A stretch of 64,000 nt of DNA, taken from positions 11,454,142 to 11,518,141 of the forward strand of contig NC_069097.1 of the NCBI RefSeq assembly GCF_947172395.1, in the 5' to 3' direction. Each line of letters opens with the position of its first letter. Within the stretch, counting starts at the first letter, position 1. Made by a program: the position numbers and the translations under genes. Source of the stretch: Bicyclus anynana (taxonomy: Eukaryota > Arthropoda > Insecta > Lepidoptera > Nymphalidae). Under the pieces are notes generated by a model. The model was given only the letters and a program-made list of their open reading frames with translations. It ran no database searches and was not told the origin of the DNA. Below are positions 31,501 through 39,360 of the stretch, piece after piece.

Positions 31501-34500
31501 ATTAATGTAGATTTTGTTAATCAATTTAATGTTATTATCTAAAAGTTATAAGTATCCCTGATAAACGGTACTTTCTGAATGAAACATTTTAGCTTATCAG
31601 ATAACGTATTTTTTTTAATAAGGGCTTATATTATATAAACCATTTTTTATGAATTTTAGTTCCGTTTAGTTTATGATTTACTAGCGGAATTTAGTTTTTC
31701 ACAAATTCCACGGGAACCATGGATTTTCCGGAATGAAAAGATGATAGTTAGATTTGTATGAACGTTCAAACATAAACGCACAAATATCTTTGTTATTTGT
31801 GCGTTTATGTTTATAGTTAATTTATTGAAAAATGACACTTAATTTACGGAAGCTTAAAATGTATGATTTTTCATCTAATACAACAATAAACAATAAAAGA
31901 TTTTTAGTAGATTTTGAAACTTTATAAACTTATTTATTTTGCACACATCCAGGCAATCTTTGTTTTTTACATATAAATTAGTTAACCTTTACCTTATTTA
32001 CCCGAATGTCTCATAAAAATCAATATATTCACAACATGGGTATCTTCAAGTCTGAGTGAATAGGCATCTTCTAGGCAAGCGCGTTCCACCATAGGTTGCA
32101 TCATCGCTTACCATCAGGCGTGATTGCAGCTAAGCGCTTACCTATACAAAATAAAAAAAAATTCTAACCTAGTCATCATCCCCATTGAAATAAATGAACT
32201 TTGTGAACAGGTGCGGCCACTGCAAGCAGCTGGTGCCCATGTACGAGAAGCTGGGCGAACACTTCGAGAAGGATGATGATGTGGTGATAGCCAAGATCGA
32301 CGCCACCGCCAACGAGCTGGAGCACACCAAGGTCACCTCCTTCCCCACCATCAAGCTCTACACCAAGGACAACCAGGTGAGCTACCACCAGTACCAGCAG
32401 TAAGACGAAAGAGGGTAGTTGTCTCACATCAAAGGACAATGGGCATAAGCGATATCTCTGAACTGAGTAAATAGGGTAGTTGACTCATATCAAATTTAAT
32501 ATAAACAATATTATTTTTGTGTAGTACATGGTCCGAAATATATCGATATATATTAATAAAAGTTTAATTTAAATATCATTTATTTTTTTTAATTTTCCAA
32601 ACGTCAAAAAACGCTGTCGTCCATTTTGTGACGTCACTAACACCCTTGATGTACTAAACGTCGAACTAATTTTAAATAATATTTTTGTCAAACGCTCTAT
32701 TTGTATGGGATTTATTATAGTGATGTCATGAAACAGTTGAAATGTAGACTGTCATGGCCGACAGGCATTTTGACTCGTATTGTCAAAAACCTATTAAAAA
32801 ACTAAAATTTTCATCAAGTCGCGTCTCAAAAAAATATGAAATAAAATATTTCAGTCTAGTAGAACGATAATGAACTGTTTAAGACCATTTAAAGAAAGTG
32901 TCAACTAACCTAGAAGTTATGTCACGAGTTTTTCATAAATATAATTCATTTTTTAAATTATAAATGTTACATTCATTTATGATATCACGGAAACACCGTC
33001 AGTAAAAACGAATATAAATAAAACATCATTTTGACTTTGATTCGTCCGGAAACTATGCATTTGTAAGTTTTAAGATTCTCGTAAAATAGCCATTTTGTTA
33101 TTGAGAAATGTTTTTAATTAAATAATCCATTTGATTTAGCAGCTAATTGATTTCTTGGCACCAATTCGTGATAGTCTATTAACGATAAGCATCTATAAAG
33201 CATTATTTAATTATTATTGCTTGTAAATGTCTTCGTGATAAGTATAACGGTCAACACGATTATGTGTAACTAGCGGACGCCCGCGACTTCGTCCGCGTGG
33301 AATTAAGTTTTCCACAAAACCCGCGGGAACTATTGATTTTTCCGGGATGAAAAGTAGCCTATGTGTTAATAAAAAGTAAAATCTATTTTCATTCCAAATT
33401 TCAGCCAAATCGCCGCAAAATTGACAAAGTTTCATACAAACTTTCACCCCCTATTTTATCTTAGGGGTAGAATTGATCAAAATCCTTTTTTAGCGGATAC
33501 CTACGTCATAACAGGCGTGTGCGTTGATAGATCACTATGCCAGTCAGTCATCTTTGAGTTATATATATTTAGATAATAATAATAATAAATCTTTATTCAT
33601 CAAAACTTCATATCACAAATTAAGTTGAAGCCCTGCCTCCTGTACTAGTTATTACTGTGTTACAGGAGATGATTAATTCTTAGTATTACAATGAGTTGTG
33701 ATGACATACCGATTTTCTAATTTATATCATCACCATTATCAACCCATATTCGGCTCACTGCTGAGCACGAGTCTCCTCTCAGAACTAGAGGGGTTAGGCC
33801 AATAGTCTCTTATGCCAGATCTCGTGCTGTAAGCAACCGTAGGATACGTAGTTTTATTTTTGTATCAACCATAGGATACATAGTTTTATTTTTGTATCAA
33901 CCATAGGATACATAGGTAGTTTTAGTTTTGTATCACAAAACTGTTTACAATCATGTTACAATATTAAATAACATACATAAAACGTTATACGATAAGTACG
34001 ATTGCACCTTCTTGGTGTGACCATTTTTGTAAAAAAAGTCATTTAAGGACAACACTACTCGAGACAAGAAAATAAATAAATAAATAAACTTGATGAGTTT
34101 TTTAAAAGAGAAGTACAAGTAAAATCAGCATCGCTACTGAGCATTTAAGGGAGATAGTTCACTGGATCAGTGTTAATATATAATATTTGTCGGCAGGTTC
34201 GCGAGTACAACGGAGAGAGGACTCTGGCGGCGCTCACCAAGTTTGTGGAGACTGACGGAGAAGGTGCCGAGCCGGTGCCCTCTGTGGTGAGTTTATTTCT
34301 TATATTCTTTACTAGCAATATACAAAGCACGCCAACAATACACATACTAGCTGACGCCGCGCCGTTTCACCTGCGTGGTTCCTGTTCCCGTAGGAATACG
34401 AGGATAATATATAGCCTATAGCCTTCCTCGATAAATTAGCTATATCACACTGAAAGAATTTTTCAAATCGGGCCAGTGGTTCCTGAGATTAGCGCGTTCA

Positions 34501-35244
34501 ATCAAACAAACAAACAAACAAACTCTTCAGCTTTATAATATTAGTATAGATTAAACTTTTAAAAAACATAATATGTCACTTGAAAAAATTCCGATATGTA
34601 TTTTAACAATTGTACAACACTTACATAATTATATGTCTAATTTGTTAGAAACTTTGTGTCATATTAATTAATAAAATTAGCACCTTTACGATTTTGAAAC
34701 ATTAGCATAAAAAACAAATTAATTAAATTGAATTATTGAATTAAATTAAAACACTAGGTAAATTACAAAAAATTGTAAAATAGTAAATTTAAAAAATAAA
34801 ATGCAATCTTACCTGATGGTAAGTGATGATGCAATCTAAGATGGAAGCGGGCTAACTTGTTGGGAGGATGAAAATCCACACTTCTTTCGGTTTCTATACA
34901 ACATCATCGGAGCGCTACATTGCTTGGCGGTACGTCTTTGCCGGTAGGGTGGTAACTAGCCACGACCGAAGCCACCCACCGGCCAAAAAGTTGCGCGTAG
35001 ATGACTTGAGTTTTTTTCAGATAGCATGGGTACGGTGACAGTCGCTTGTATGACGTTCATAATATGCACTATTAACGTGAATCGCGGTAAACTTTAAAGA
35101 GTGAAACGAACTGTCACCCGCACCATGCTACATGAAACGAACAGATGGCATTATGAAAAAATTGTATTTAAATAATTTTTGTTTCGTCAATTTCAGAGCG
35201 AAGAAGAGGAGGACGACGAAGCGGCGCCGAGGGACGAGTTATAA
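13885..35244 (+). CDS. Pdi: Protein disulfide isomerase (PDIA1/P4HB type), complete
   Basis: Ten exons: 13885-14032, 14174-14371, 15359-15630, 19249-19416, 26131-26240, 27619-27739, 29322-29488, 32211-32376, 34197-34286, 35197-35244. All have GT-AG ends and phases close to give 495 residues. The product is an ER-lumen thiol-disulfide oxidoreductase and chaperone; PDIA1 is also the beta subunit of prolyl 4-hydroxylase. Residues 1-18 ([18 protein letters not shown]) are a signal peptide. Thioredoxin domain a carries YAPWCGHC (Cys54, Cys57), domains b and b' follow (IFGGQIK, ILEFFG), and domain a' carries WCGHC (Cys396, Cys399), its codon for Trp split by intron 7. An acidic tail ends in RDEL, a variant of KDEL. 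Introns are large (intron 4 about 6.7 kb) and filled with repeats. The UPRE at 13771-13780 suggests ER-stress control. Confidence 0.97.
14850..15035 (-). mobile_element. Degenerate Helitron B fragment in PDI intron 2
   Basis: AAATCCGGCAGGAACCATGG, GATTTTCCCGAGATAAAAGT, AGCCTATGCATTAATCC and ATAAATATTAGTAGGATGG match the family B elements at 33270-33573 and 53310-53551. The CTAG end is not preserved. Confidence 0.55.
15745..15985 (-). mobile_element. SINE-2, best-preserved copy
   Basis: Plus-strand reading: TTTATTCTTTACAAGTTAG, ACCTGATGGTAAGTGATGAT, GCAATCTAAGATGG, TAGGGTGGTAACTACCCACG, then GGGAACCCAGGACCTCCGTC. In element sense the head has a tRNA-like segment with a B box (GGGTTC) and the element ends in an A-rich tail. 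Lies in PDI intron 3. Further copies are at 3634, 34803, 35463, 36842, 51443, 51992 and 63920. Confidence 0.75.
16340..16460 (-). mobile_element. SINE-1 fragment
   Basis: CATATTCGGCTCACTGTTGA, CTCCTCTCAGACTGAGAGG and TAGTCCACCATGCTGGCC are the 3' half of SINE-1 in minus orientation. It is truncated before the tRNA-like head. Confidence 0.7.
17147..17700. repeat. GC-rich minisatellite with 39-bp unit in PDI intron 3
   Basis: Strikingly GC-rich block in AT-rich intron. TACCGCACC recurs at 17429, 17462, 17501, 17540 and 17579, with a variant at 17618, so the spacing is 33 bp once and then 39 bp. A CTGCACCACTAC dodecamer repeat lies at 17272-17310. Because 39 and 33 are multiples of 3, several frames stay open on both strands (17105-17638). 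They are low-complexity ([15 protein letters not shown] or [14 protein letters not shown]) and are not genes. Confidence 0.8.
17701..19248. other. AT-rich remainder of PDI intron 3
   Basis: No exon, RNA gene or classified repeat recognised. A 61-codon frame at 18928-19113 has no domain or splice context. Confidence 0.4.
19752..20300. repeat. Tandem repeat, 130-bp unit, about four copies
   Basis: The GTCTGRTGATGAAGACGAAG block recurs at 19752, 19881, 20011, 20141 and 20272, spacing 129, 130, 130 and 131 bp. Each unit also holds CTCCTCGACGGTTCACAGTA and TTGATGAGAACTTTCCACC. Apparent ORFs on both strands here are repeat artefacts. Confidence 0.9.
20477..20801. repeat. Large fold-back (inverted repeat, arms about 140 bp)
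   Basis: Left arm 20477-20615 and right arm 20660-20801 are near-identical inverted copies (for example TACCTATGTGCTACCTTCTG versus CAGAAGGTAGCACATAGGTA), separated by a 44-base loop. RNA from the PDI intron would form a long, almost perfect hairpin. Confidence 0.92.
20835..21032 (-). mobile_element. Helitron family A copy
   Basis: Plus strand AGCTGACGCCGCGCGGTTTC...GTTCCCGTAGGAATACGGG...AAGAATTTTTCAAATCGGAC...CTATAGAT. In element sense it begins TCTATAG and ends with a mutated CTAG (CTAC). About 198 bp, in PDI intron 4. Confidence 0.8.
21033..22267. other. AT-rich intronic DNA in PDI intron 4
   Basis: Extremely A/T-rich. Possible degraded Helitron-like sequence at 22080-22240 (AATAAATGCCAAAGTTTG, GATATTTGGCACTGAAATAG). 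Nothing else recognised. Confidence 0.4.
22268..22439 (+). mobile_element. Degenerate Helitron family A copy
   Basis: TTTGTTTGTTTGAATTGAAT, CATGGGAACGGGAACTATGC, AGGTGAAACCACGTGGCGTC then CTAG before T. A further isolated 3' end (GTGAAGCCGCTTGACGTCAG then CTAG) is at about 22668-22693. Confidence 0.65.
22995..23232 (-). mobile_element. SINE-1 copy with palindromic 3' end
   Basis: Plus strand TCATCATCATTATCAACTCA, then the 63-bp palindrome 23027-23089, then CACACGCTGATAATTAAG, GTTTGAGACACGTGTTTAAT and AAAAAGTTGGAGGTGCAT. It is truncated before the tRNA-like head. Confidence 0.75.
23027..23089. repeat. 63-bp near-perfect palindrome inside SINE-1
   Basis: Arms 23027-23056 and 23060-23089 are inverted copies with a single mismatch (GGTCGACTATTGGCCCAACC versus GGTTAGGCCAATAGTCGACC) and a GAA loop. 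The extra arm duplicates SINE sequence in reverse orientation. Confidence 0.93.
23563..23751 (+). mobile_element. Helitron family A, structurally complete
   Basis: 189 bp, TCTATACTACTATTATGAAG start preceded by A, GCGTCAGCTAG end followed by T, with a GC-rich 3' subterminal hairpin (CGCGGGTGAAACCGCGCG). No target duplication. A good reference for the family. Confidence 0.88.
23781..23850 (+). mobile_element. SINE-1 tRNA-like head
   Basis: GAGCCGTGATAGCTCAGTGG (A box) and GTGTGGATTCGAATCCGG (B box) resemble a tRNA, but the acceptor stem does not pair and downstream sequence diverges. A solo SINE head, not a tRNA gene. Confidence 0.65.
23880..24712. other. Intronic stretch with a degraded Helitron-like patch
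   Basis: 23882-23980 (CACGGTTTTACTTGCGTAG, TCCCGTGGGAATACGTGG, GTGAAAGAATTTATTGAATT) resembles a degraded Helitron A. 24000-24712 shows nothing recognisable. Confidence 0.4.
24713..25005. repeat. Repeat X copy 1, interrupted by a SINE
   Basis: AAACTCTTCCTGGCTGTGCC, CATTTTAGGGGTATATCAAT, GTGTCGACATATGGAATACA and AAGTATAAAATAATGCCCAT are shared with 26766-26950. Copy 1 is split by a SINE-1 fragment; copy 2 is uninterrupted, so the original order is clear. Class unknown. Confidence 0.75.
24850..24950 (-). mobile_element. 5'-truncated SINE-1 with 11-bp target-site duplication
   Basis: ATTTATATAAT occurs at 24839-24849 and 24951-24961, flanking a 101-bp SINE 3' portion (tail TCATCATTATCAACCC at the low-coordinate end). 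5' truncation plus duplication indicates LINE-type target-primed reverse transcription. Confidence 0.9.
25027..25147 (-). mobile_element. Truncated Helitron A 3' half
   Basis: CTAGCAGACGCCGCGCGGTT, TTCCCGTAGGATTACGGG, AGTGAAAGAATTTTTCAAA. The sequence then switches directly into SINE-1 at 25148. The Helitron 5' half is missing. Confidence 0.75.
25148..25460 (+). mobile_element. SINE-1, full-length reference copy
   Basis: Starts GCCGTGATAGCCCAGTGG (A box) with GGGTTCGAATCCG (B box) about 50 bases later, a tRNA-derived promoter. The body includes AACTTTTCAGTTGTGTG, GAAGGAAAACATCG, GCATTGGGCCAGCGTGGTGG and CTCTCATTTTGAGAGGAGAC, and ends GAGAATGATGAA. About 313 bp. All other SINE-1 fragments in the window align to this copy. 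Confidence 0.85.
25523..25790 (-). mobile_element. Helitron B copy
   Basis: CTAGCTGATAGTCGCGACTT...CGTCCGCGTAAAATTAGG...CGCAGGAACCATGGTTTC...AAAAAGTAACAGACATCC. A second partial 5' end (GCGTTAAAAAGTAACAAAAA, AATATTAGTAGGATG) is at 25935-26004. Confidence 0.7.
26508..26690 (-). mobile_element. SINE-1 with internal deletion
   Basis: The tail (CATCATTATCAACCTATATT, GCTGAGCTCGAGTCGCCTCA) joins abruptly to AAGTGCACATAACTGAAAAG and the tRNA-like head complement (GAATTCGAACCCACACCCTC). The middle of the SINE is missing. Lies in PDI intron 5. Confidence 0.8.
26766..26950. repeat. Repeat X copy 2 (uninterrupted)
   Basis: CCCAAACTCTTCCTGGCTGT...CATTTTAGGGGTATATCAAT...GTATAAAATAATACTCATAG, colinear with 24713-25005 without the SINE. 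Confidence 0.75.
27040..27195 (+). mobile_element. SINE-3 copy (tRNA-like head)
   Basis: GCCTCAATAGCTCAACGGTA (A box) and GGTGGTTCGATCCCC (B box), then GTCTATTGTCGTAAACACTC. The acceptor stem does not close, so it is a SINE head. An inverted copy lies at 27355-27490. Confidence 0.7.
27355..27490 (-). mobile_element. SINE-3 copy, inverted relative to the neighbour
   Basis: The minus strand gives ACCTCAATAGCTCAACGGTA, GTAGTGGTTCAATCCTCACC, GTCTATTGTCGTACCCACTC and an A-rich tail. About 160 bases from the plus-strand copy, so the pair forms an imperfect inverted repeat in PDI intron 5. Confidence 0.7.
28160..28207. repeat. 48-bp hairpin
   Basis: AAATTATTATCGTCGTAAAC at the left is matched by an inverted copy at the right (GTTTACTTCGATAATAATTT) with two mismatches and a GTTT loop. 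In PDI intron 6. Confidence 0.85.
28505..28545. repeat. Perfect 18-bp-arm hairpin
   Basis: GTCGCTTATCACCTCAGA at 28505-28522 is perfectly inverted at 28528-28545 with loop CTACA. In PDI intron 6; no flanking poly-U or other context, so a function is unknown. Confidence 0.93.
28546..29321. other. Remainder of PDI intron 6
   Basis: No confident feature. 28640-28990 is less AT-rich and has open frames on both strands (for example 28615-28833 minus), possibly a retroelement fossil, but no motif was recognised. Confidence 0.35.
29885..29935 (+). mobile_element. Retroelement 3' tail
   Basis: GTGTAAATTAAGCCTTCTTG, AAATAAATGGATTTTGATTT is the same tail type as at 48865-48911 (TGTAAACTAAGCCTAATTGA...TTTTGACTTTTGACTTTGAC). 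Only the tail is recognisable. Confidence 0.55.
30637..31497. repeat. 68-bp direct repeats flanking a long-TIR element
   Basis: 30637-30704 and 31429-31497 share ACTTGAGTAAATACTTTCGA...ATCTTGATACTTTGCTC at roughly 80 percent identity. They bracket the element at 30713-31418. Confidence 0.75.
30713..31418. mobile_element. DNA element of about 700 bp with long inverted termini
   Basis: Left terminus (GGATCCGGCATAAAGAATGT, ATACCCTCATCTGTTATTTA, GAAATAAATGATGG, CACATTGACACATTGCA) is the inverse of the right (TTGCAATGTGTCACTGTGAA, CATTTATTTCTTAG, ATAACAGATGAGGGTATATA, CCTAATGCCGGCTC) over about 85 bp. The interior 30880-31050 is shared with 52395-52590 and partly with 43130-43175. No transposase frame; non-autonomous. 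In PDI intron 7. Confidence 0.8.
31743..32185. repeat. Repeat Y copy 1, split by a SINE-like insertion, abutting PDI exon 8
   Basis: 31743-32035 and 32164-32185 (AACCTAGTCATCATCCCCAT) are continuous in the second copy at 48262-48565. 32037-32160 is foreign, with a SINE-2-related segment (GCATCATCGCTTACCATCAG). The last matching bases lie about 25 nt from the exon 8 acceptor at 32211. Confidence 0.75.
32465..32763. repeat. Element Z copy 2
   Basis: Inverse orientation of 8266-8573: GGGTAGTTGACTCATATC, CCGAAATATATCGATATATA, CGTCCATTTTGTGACGTCAC, GATGTCATGAAACAGTTGAA. PDI intron 8. Confidence 0.75.
33270..33573 (-). mobile_element. Helitron B, structurally complete
   Basis: 304 bp. Plus strand starts CTAGCGGACGCCCGCGACTT after A and ends ATATATATTTAGA before T; in element sense TCTAAATATATAT...CTAG. 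3' hairpin from GGACGCCCGCGACTTCGTCC. Includes TAGGGGTAGAATTGATCAAA and GCGTTGATAGATCA blocks. Confidence 0.85.
33726..33812 (-). mobile_element. SINE-1 tail fragment
   Basis: ATCACCATTATCAACCCATA, GCTCACTGCTGAGCACGAGT, GAGGGGTTAGGCCAATAGTC. 5'-truncated. Confidence 0.75.
34347..34550 (-). mobile_element. Helitron A, structurally complete, 61 bp after PDI exon 9
   Basis: 204 bp between A (34346) and T (34551). Plus strand begins CTAGCTGACGCCGCGCCGTT and ends AATATTAGTATAGA. Contains a (CAAA)n expansion at 34503-34522. Confidence 0.88.
34803..34990 (-). mobile_element. SINE-2 copy in PDI intron 9
   Basis: ACCTGATGGTAAGTGATGAT, GCAATCTAAGATGGAAGCGG, TAACTTGTTGGGAGGATG, GGTAGGGTGGTAACTAGCCA. 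Confidence 0.8.
35022..35135 (-). mobile_element. MITE copy 2
   Basis: In minus sense GTAGCATGGTGCGGGTGACA, TTCGTTTCACTCTTTAAAGT, ATTCACGTTAATAGT, then CACCGTACCCATGCTAT. The same element as 6306-6440. It lies about 60 bp upstream of the last PDI exon. Confidence 0.8.
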
Positions 35245-35462
35245 GCGCCAACTCGTCACATTTCCATAATATAGTCTGTGTAGAATTAATTACTGTTAAG
35301 GACCACACACACTCCACGTCTCATAGCACACAATGCCCCTCCCAAATAGCTGCTATTTGTATACTTATTGACTTGAGTCTAAAATTAGTTAAAAAATATT
35401 TCATTTCAAAATTTTTTGGAAGAATTTAATGTCCTTTCAGGTTACTTGTACTTACTGTTTTT

Positions 35463-35675
35463 GGCTAGTGGGAGGTTTCGGTCGTGGCTAGTTACCTTAC
35501 CGGCAAAGTCGTACCTCCAAGCGATTTAGTGTTCTTGTACGATGTCGTGTAGAAACCGAAAGGGGTGCGGATTTTAATCCTCCTCCTTACAAGTTAGCCT
35601 GCTTCGATCTTAGATTGCATCATCACTTACCATCAGGTGAGATTGTAGTCAAGGGCTAACTTGTAAAGAATGAAA
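35463..35675 (+). mobile_element. SINE-2 in the PDI 3' UTR region
   Basis: TAGTGGGAGGTTTCGGTCGT, CCGGCAAAGTCGTACC, GCATCATCACTTACCATCAG, GTCAAGGGCTAACTTGTAAA, A-rich end. Transcript-sense orientation, so any long PDI mRNA would carry the SINE. Confidence 0.8.
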
Positions 35676-36731
35676 AACTGATCTGAATCTGAAGTGAGTT
35701 TGTTATACAGCTATTTGGTTGGGGTGTAAAGTTTAATATTTTTTTATACTTCCATGATGTGTGGTAGCTTACCTTTACTATAATCTAATCCAGTGCATTT
35801 CGTATGCTCGACTGTTGACTTTATGATTATTATTTTTTTTATATATTTTTACTTACTGTGTTGAGGTTGTATTCGTATGTGTTATGATGTTAAAACATTA
35901 ACTAAATTGAGAATATACTAGGGATTAGGAGGTTTTACTTTCTTATGACTAATATTTAATTAAATAACAGTCATGTTAGTGGGATAAATTTATCTCTACT
36001 TCATGAAAGATGAATTAATTTGTTATTCTCTGCCATTGTATTTTCCTTTCTGACTTTTTTTTATTAAGCTTTACGTAATAAATCCGTGTAATTTAAACCC
36101 ACTAAGTAATAAGATCTCTCTAAATCTATTTGATATTTCTGCGGAATACTCTGTCATGTTGTATTGTCCATTTTCGAATTCCGTTATAAATCCATTCTGA
36201 ATTTAATTTTATTTAATATATTATTAAGAGAGCATAATTTATTTCGTATAATAAATATAACAGCAGCATAACTAGATTATGTACAATGTTTAAGTGTATT
36301 TATAATTTCTGTACCATAATGGCTGATTTTTTTATTGATTTACATTCCTTAGGATTTATGATTTTTATATCTTAAAATCGAACAAGTCTAGTTTGAGTTA
36401 GTATGGAATAATATGAAAAATAATATTTTTTTACGTTTTTATTGTGTACCCTAATATTACATATTTTTCATCACAAAACAATATAATGTATTTATAAGAA
36501 GAAATAATATCAGTTTTGTTATTGTACATTTTTCTGATTTTTGTTTTTTTTTTTGTTAAAATATGAATTGGAAAGTGTGAAAGGTGCTTTATAAAATTGG
36601 AATCTTCGTATTTCGTGACGCCTAAATAATATTTGATATATCTGTATTTTCTACTACGAGTGTAAATATTCTCATGGAATCGTATTTGCCAAATCCACGT
36701 TATATATCTGTTGTGGATACAGAAATTGATA

Positions 36732-36737
36732 AATAAA
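36732..36737 (+). terminator. Candidate PDI polyadenylation signal
   Basis: AATAAA followed by a T-rich stretch (GGTTTTCTTTATC) 25-40 bases on. Confidence 0.4.
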
Positions 36738-36841
36738 TATATATATAAAGATATAGAAACTGGTTTTCTTTATCATGCCTATTAGTTCCCACCATGTTTC
36801 CAATGTTTTTTTAATAGTAAGTAATTAAAAATCCTTAAAAA

Positions 36842-37010
36842 GACCATTTACCGGCAAAGACGTACCGCCAAGCGATTTAGCGTTCCGGTACGATGTAGTA
36901 GAACCGTAAGAGGTGTGGATTGTCTTCCTACTCCTAACAAGTTTAGATTACTTCATCACTTACACACACATCAGGTGAGATTGTAGTCAAGGGCTAACCT
37001 TGTAAAGAAT
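36842..37010 (+). mobile_element. SINE-2 copy
   Basis: TACCGGCAAAGACGTACCGC, CAAGCGATTTAGCG, TCAGGTGAGATTGTAGTCAA, GGGCTAACCTTGTAAAG. It lacks the tRNA-like head. Confidence 0.75.
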
Positions 37011-37907
37011 AATAATAATTTTGGAACTACGAAATTGAGCAATTTTTTTATTAAAATAAAATAAAAAACTTTCCAGATATTTAATATTAATATTTATTAT
37101 CTTAAAAATACAACGATTAAAACATAAAATAACTCTTTTAAATTATTAACATTAAGCTTGTTCCATTTTAAATTATCACATTAAACACCGAAATACTTGA
37201 GACAAGTGGAATGGTTGAATTTAATAGTCAAACAATAACAATAGGTACATATGAAAGCCAAGACAAAAGGAAAAAGTTTTCATACAGACAGACCTACATC
37301 AAAAAATTATATAATCAAATATTTCCTATATATATAATGTGTAGTTTATCCGTTATTCTTTATTTTTTTGCAAGTTACTTTATAAACAGAAGCACCTAAA
37401 ATATACATTTTAGATAAGTGTATTGTGCTATATTCAAATTAAATTACAATGTTGTACTTATCAATATTAATAATTACAATAAAATTAAATACAGATTAAA
37501 AAATTAGAAACTTTGTAAACTATAAAATATGTTGAAGGTTTTTTTTTTGGATGTTCCTGGCATATGTTAATGTACAAATTCGTCGGTTATTTTATACATA
37601 TATATAAATAAATTATTGCATTACACACTAAGCAAAGTAACATGTGTATTTGCATGTGATATAAAACTGGCTTCACTTCAGATAAATTTCAGACAAGCTT
37701 TACTTCTATGGTTGAGGTCTGTCTATCTTTTCCCTTCATTCTGATATAAGGAGAATGATTAGTATGAAAGTGTAAGTTACAGTAACGTCGAGACATAAGA
37801 TCTGAGAGCTGATAAACAATATATTATGTTCTTCAAATATAATTATATGTATATCAGAGTGATTAAGAGCTAAGATTTACATAATTCTTACAATGCAAAT
37901 TGGTGGT

Positions 37908-38050
37908 CATGTTATAGTATGCGCCAAACTTTAAGTCCGCTCTGAAGTCACGCCGAACCGTATTACAACAAGGTGGGATATGATTTTGTACACTGCAGCA
38001 GCCATATGCCTCGTGTTCAGAGCGGACTAGAAATTTGGTGAAAACTATTT
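37908..38050. mobile_element. MITE-like element with imperfect inverted ends
   Basis: Left complement TTCAGAGCGGACTTAAAGTT and right GTTCAGAGCGGACTAGAAAT are inverted termini of roughly 30 bp. A related end occurs at 41089-41125 (GTTCAAAACGGACTCAAAGT). Confidence 0.55.
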
Positions 38051-38924
38051 GTAAGTGATATTAAATATTAATTTGTAATTGAAATTAAATTGAAAATAAT
38101 AACTTGAAGGTCATTATTGAAAACATGAGAAATTAATTGAATATATCTTTGGTTATACTAGAATAACAATCAGTGTTTTTTAAATATTCATACGTTACCT
38201 ATCTGTCACTTGTCTTTAATTTATTTTTAAATTTATTTTACGGCCTTGAATACTTGCCTTTCAAGTAAATACGTGCCACTAAAAATAACCATGCGTCTAT
38301 ATGCCTGTACTCATAGACAAAACACAAGTATGTGTGACATTTACAAGTAAGATACTTTCCAAATTCTACTTGTCTTACTAGTAGATATTCTGTCTATTAA
38401 ATATTATATATAAAAATGTACAGTTTATCAGCCCTCAACCTATTTTAGTAAGAAACAGTGATCATTTTAAAACTAACTATCATTATTAATATTTAACAAA
38501 AAAAATGTATAATTATATTAATAGTGAAATTCACTACATCGAAACATGAATTACATTCCATGATCTATGGTTTTCGTGTAAATGTATAAATTTATTGCAC
38601 AATACATTGGTTTTTGCGCATTGTAAAAACAAAATAATACCATTATATTACTGTAACATGATATCTAAAAATTGTTACAATATAATTTAAATTATCACAT
38701 AGTATCTAAGCCGTTATTTATAGTAGATAAATATTTGACATTGCATACTTTTTTTTTACATTGAATTTATTAGCAAATATATTTACCCATTGCAATTCTT
38801 ATTTGCAATGGAGTATTTGACATTATTTATTTTAAATTCATGTTATGTTTCTCCGTCGTGGGCATTCATTGAACGTTACTTATGATCGCCGTATTAGCGT
38901 CGCGCCTATGCACTGCGTAAATGG

Positions 38925-39360
38925 TGACCACTAAGTCAGCGGAACGCAAACGTTACGTAACGTTATATTCGCTAACTGCATCAATCGTTATACCGAAACA
39001 ATGCACTAGTGCTCCAAAGATAACTATGATCACTAAGTTAGCTTCTTGCGGACACAGTGAAATAGCACAACGTTGGCAGCGACAAGCATCACGCTAAGAT
39101 AATGTAAAATTAGTATTGGGTCAGCGATGATCACAGAGTTAGCGTAACGCAAACGTTACGTAGTGTTATATTTGCTAACTGCATGAATCGTTACACCGAA
39201 ACAATGCCTAGTGCTCCAAAGATAACTGATCGCTAAGTTAGCTTCGTGCAGACAGTGAAATACCACAACGTCGGCAGTGGCAAGCATCACGCTGAGATAA
39301 CGTAAAATTAGTATTGGGTCCGTGGTAATAATCACTGAGTTAGCGTCACGCAAACGCAGT
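38925..39360. repeat. Tandem repeat with 201-203 bp period
   Basis: GCAAAC at 38946, 39149 and 39350 anchors two full units and a partial third. Shared blocks include CCGAAACAATGC, TAGTGCTCCAAAGATAAC and AGCATCACGCT. A related scrap lies at 39757-39800. Confidence 0.85.

Larger units (their letters stand above)
35245..36737 (+). other. PDI 3' UTR (inferred)
   Basis: No other gene begins before the strong AATAAA at 36732-36737. Several earlier AATAAA motifs (near 36079 and 36249) could give shorter transcripts. A SINE-2 lies inside at 35463-35675. Confidence 0.45.
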
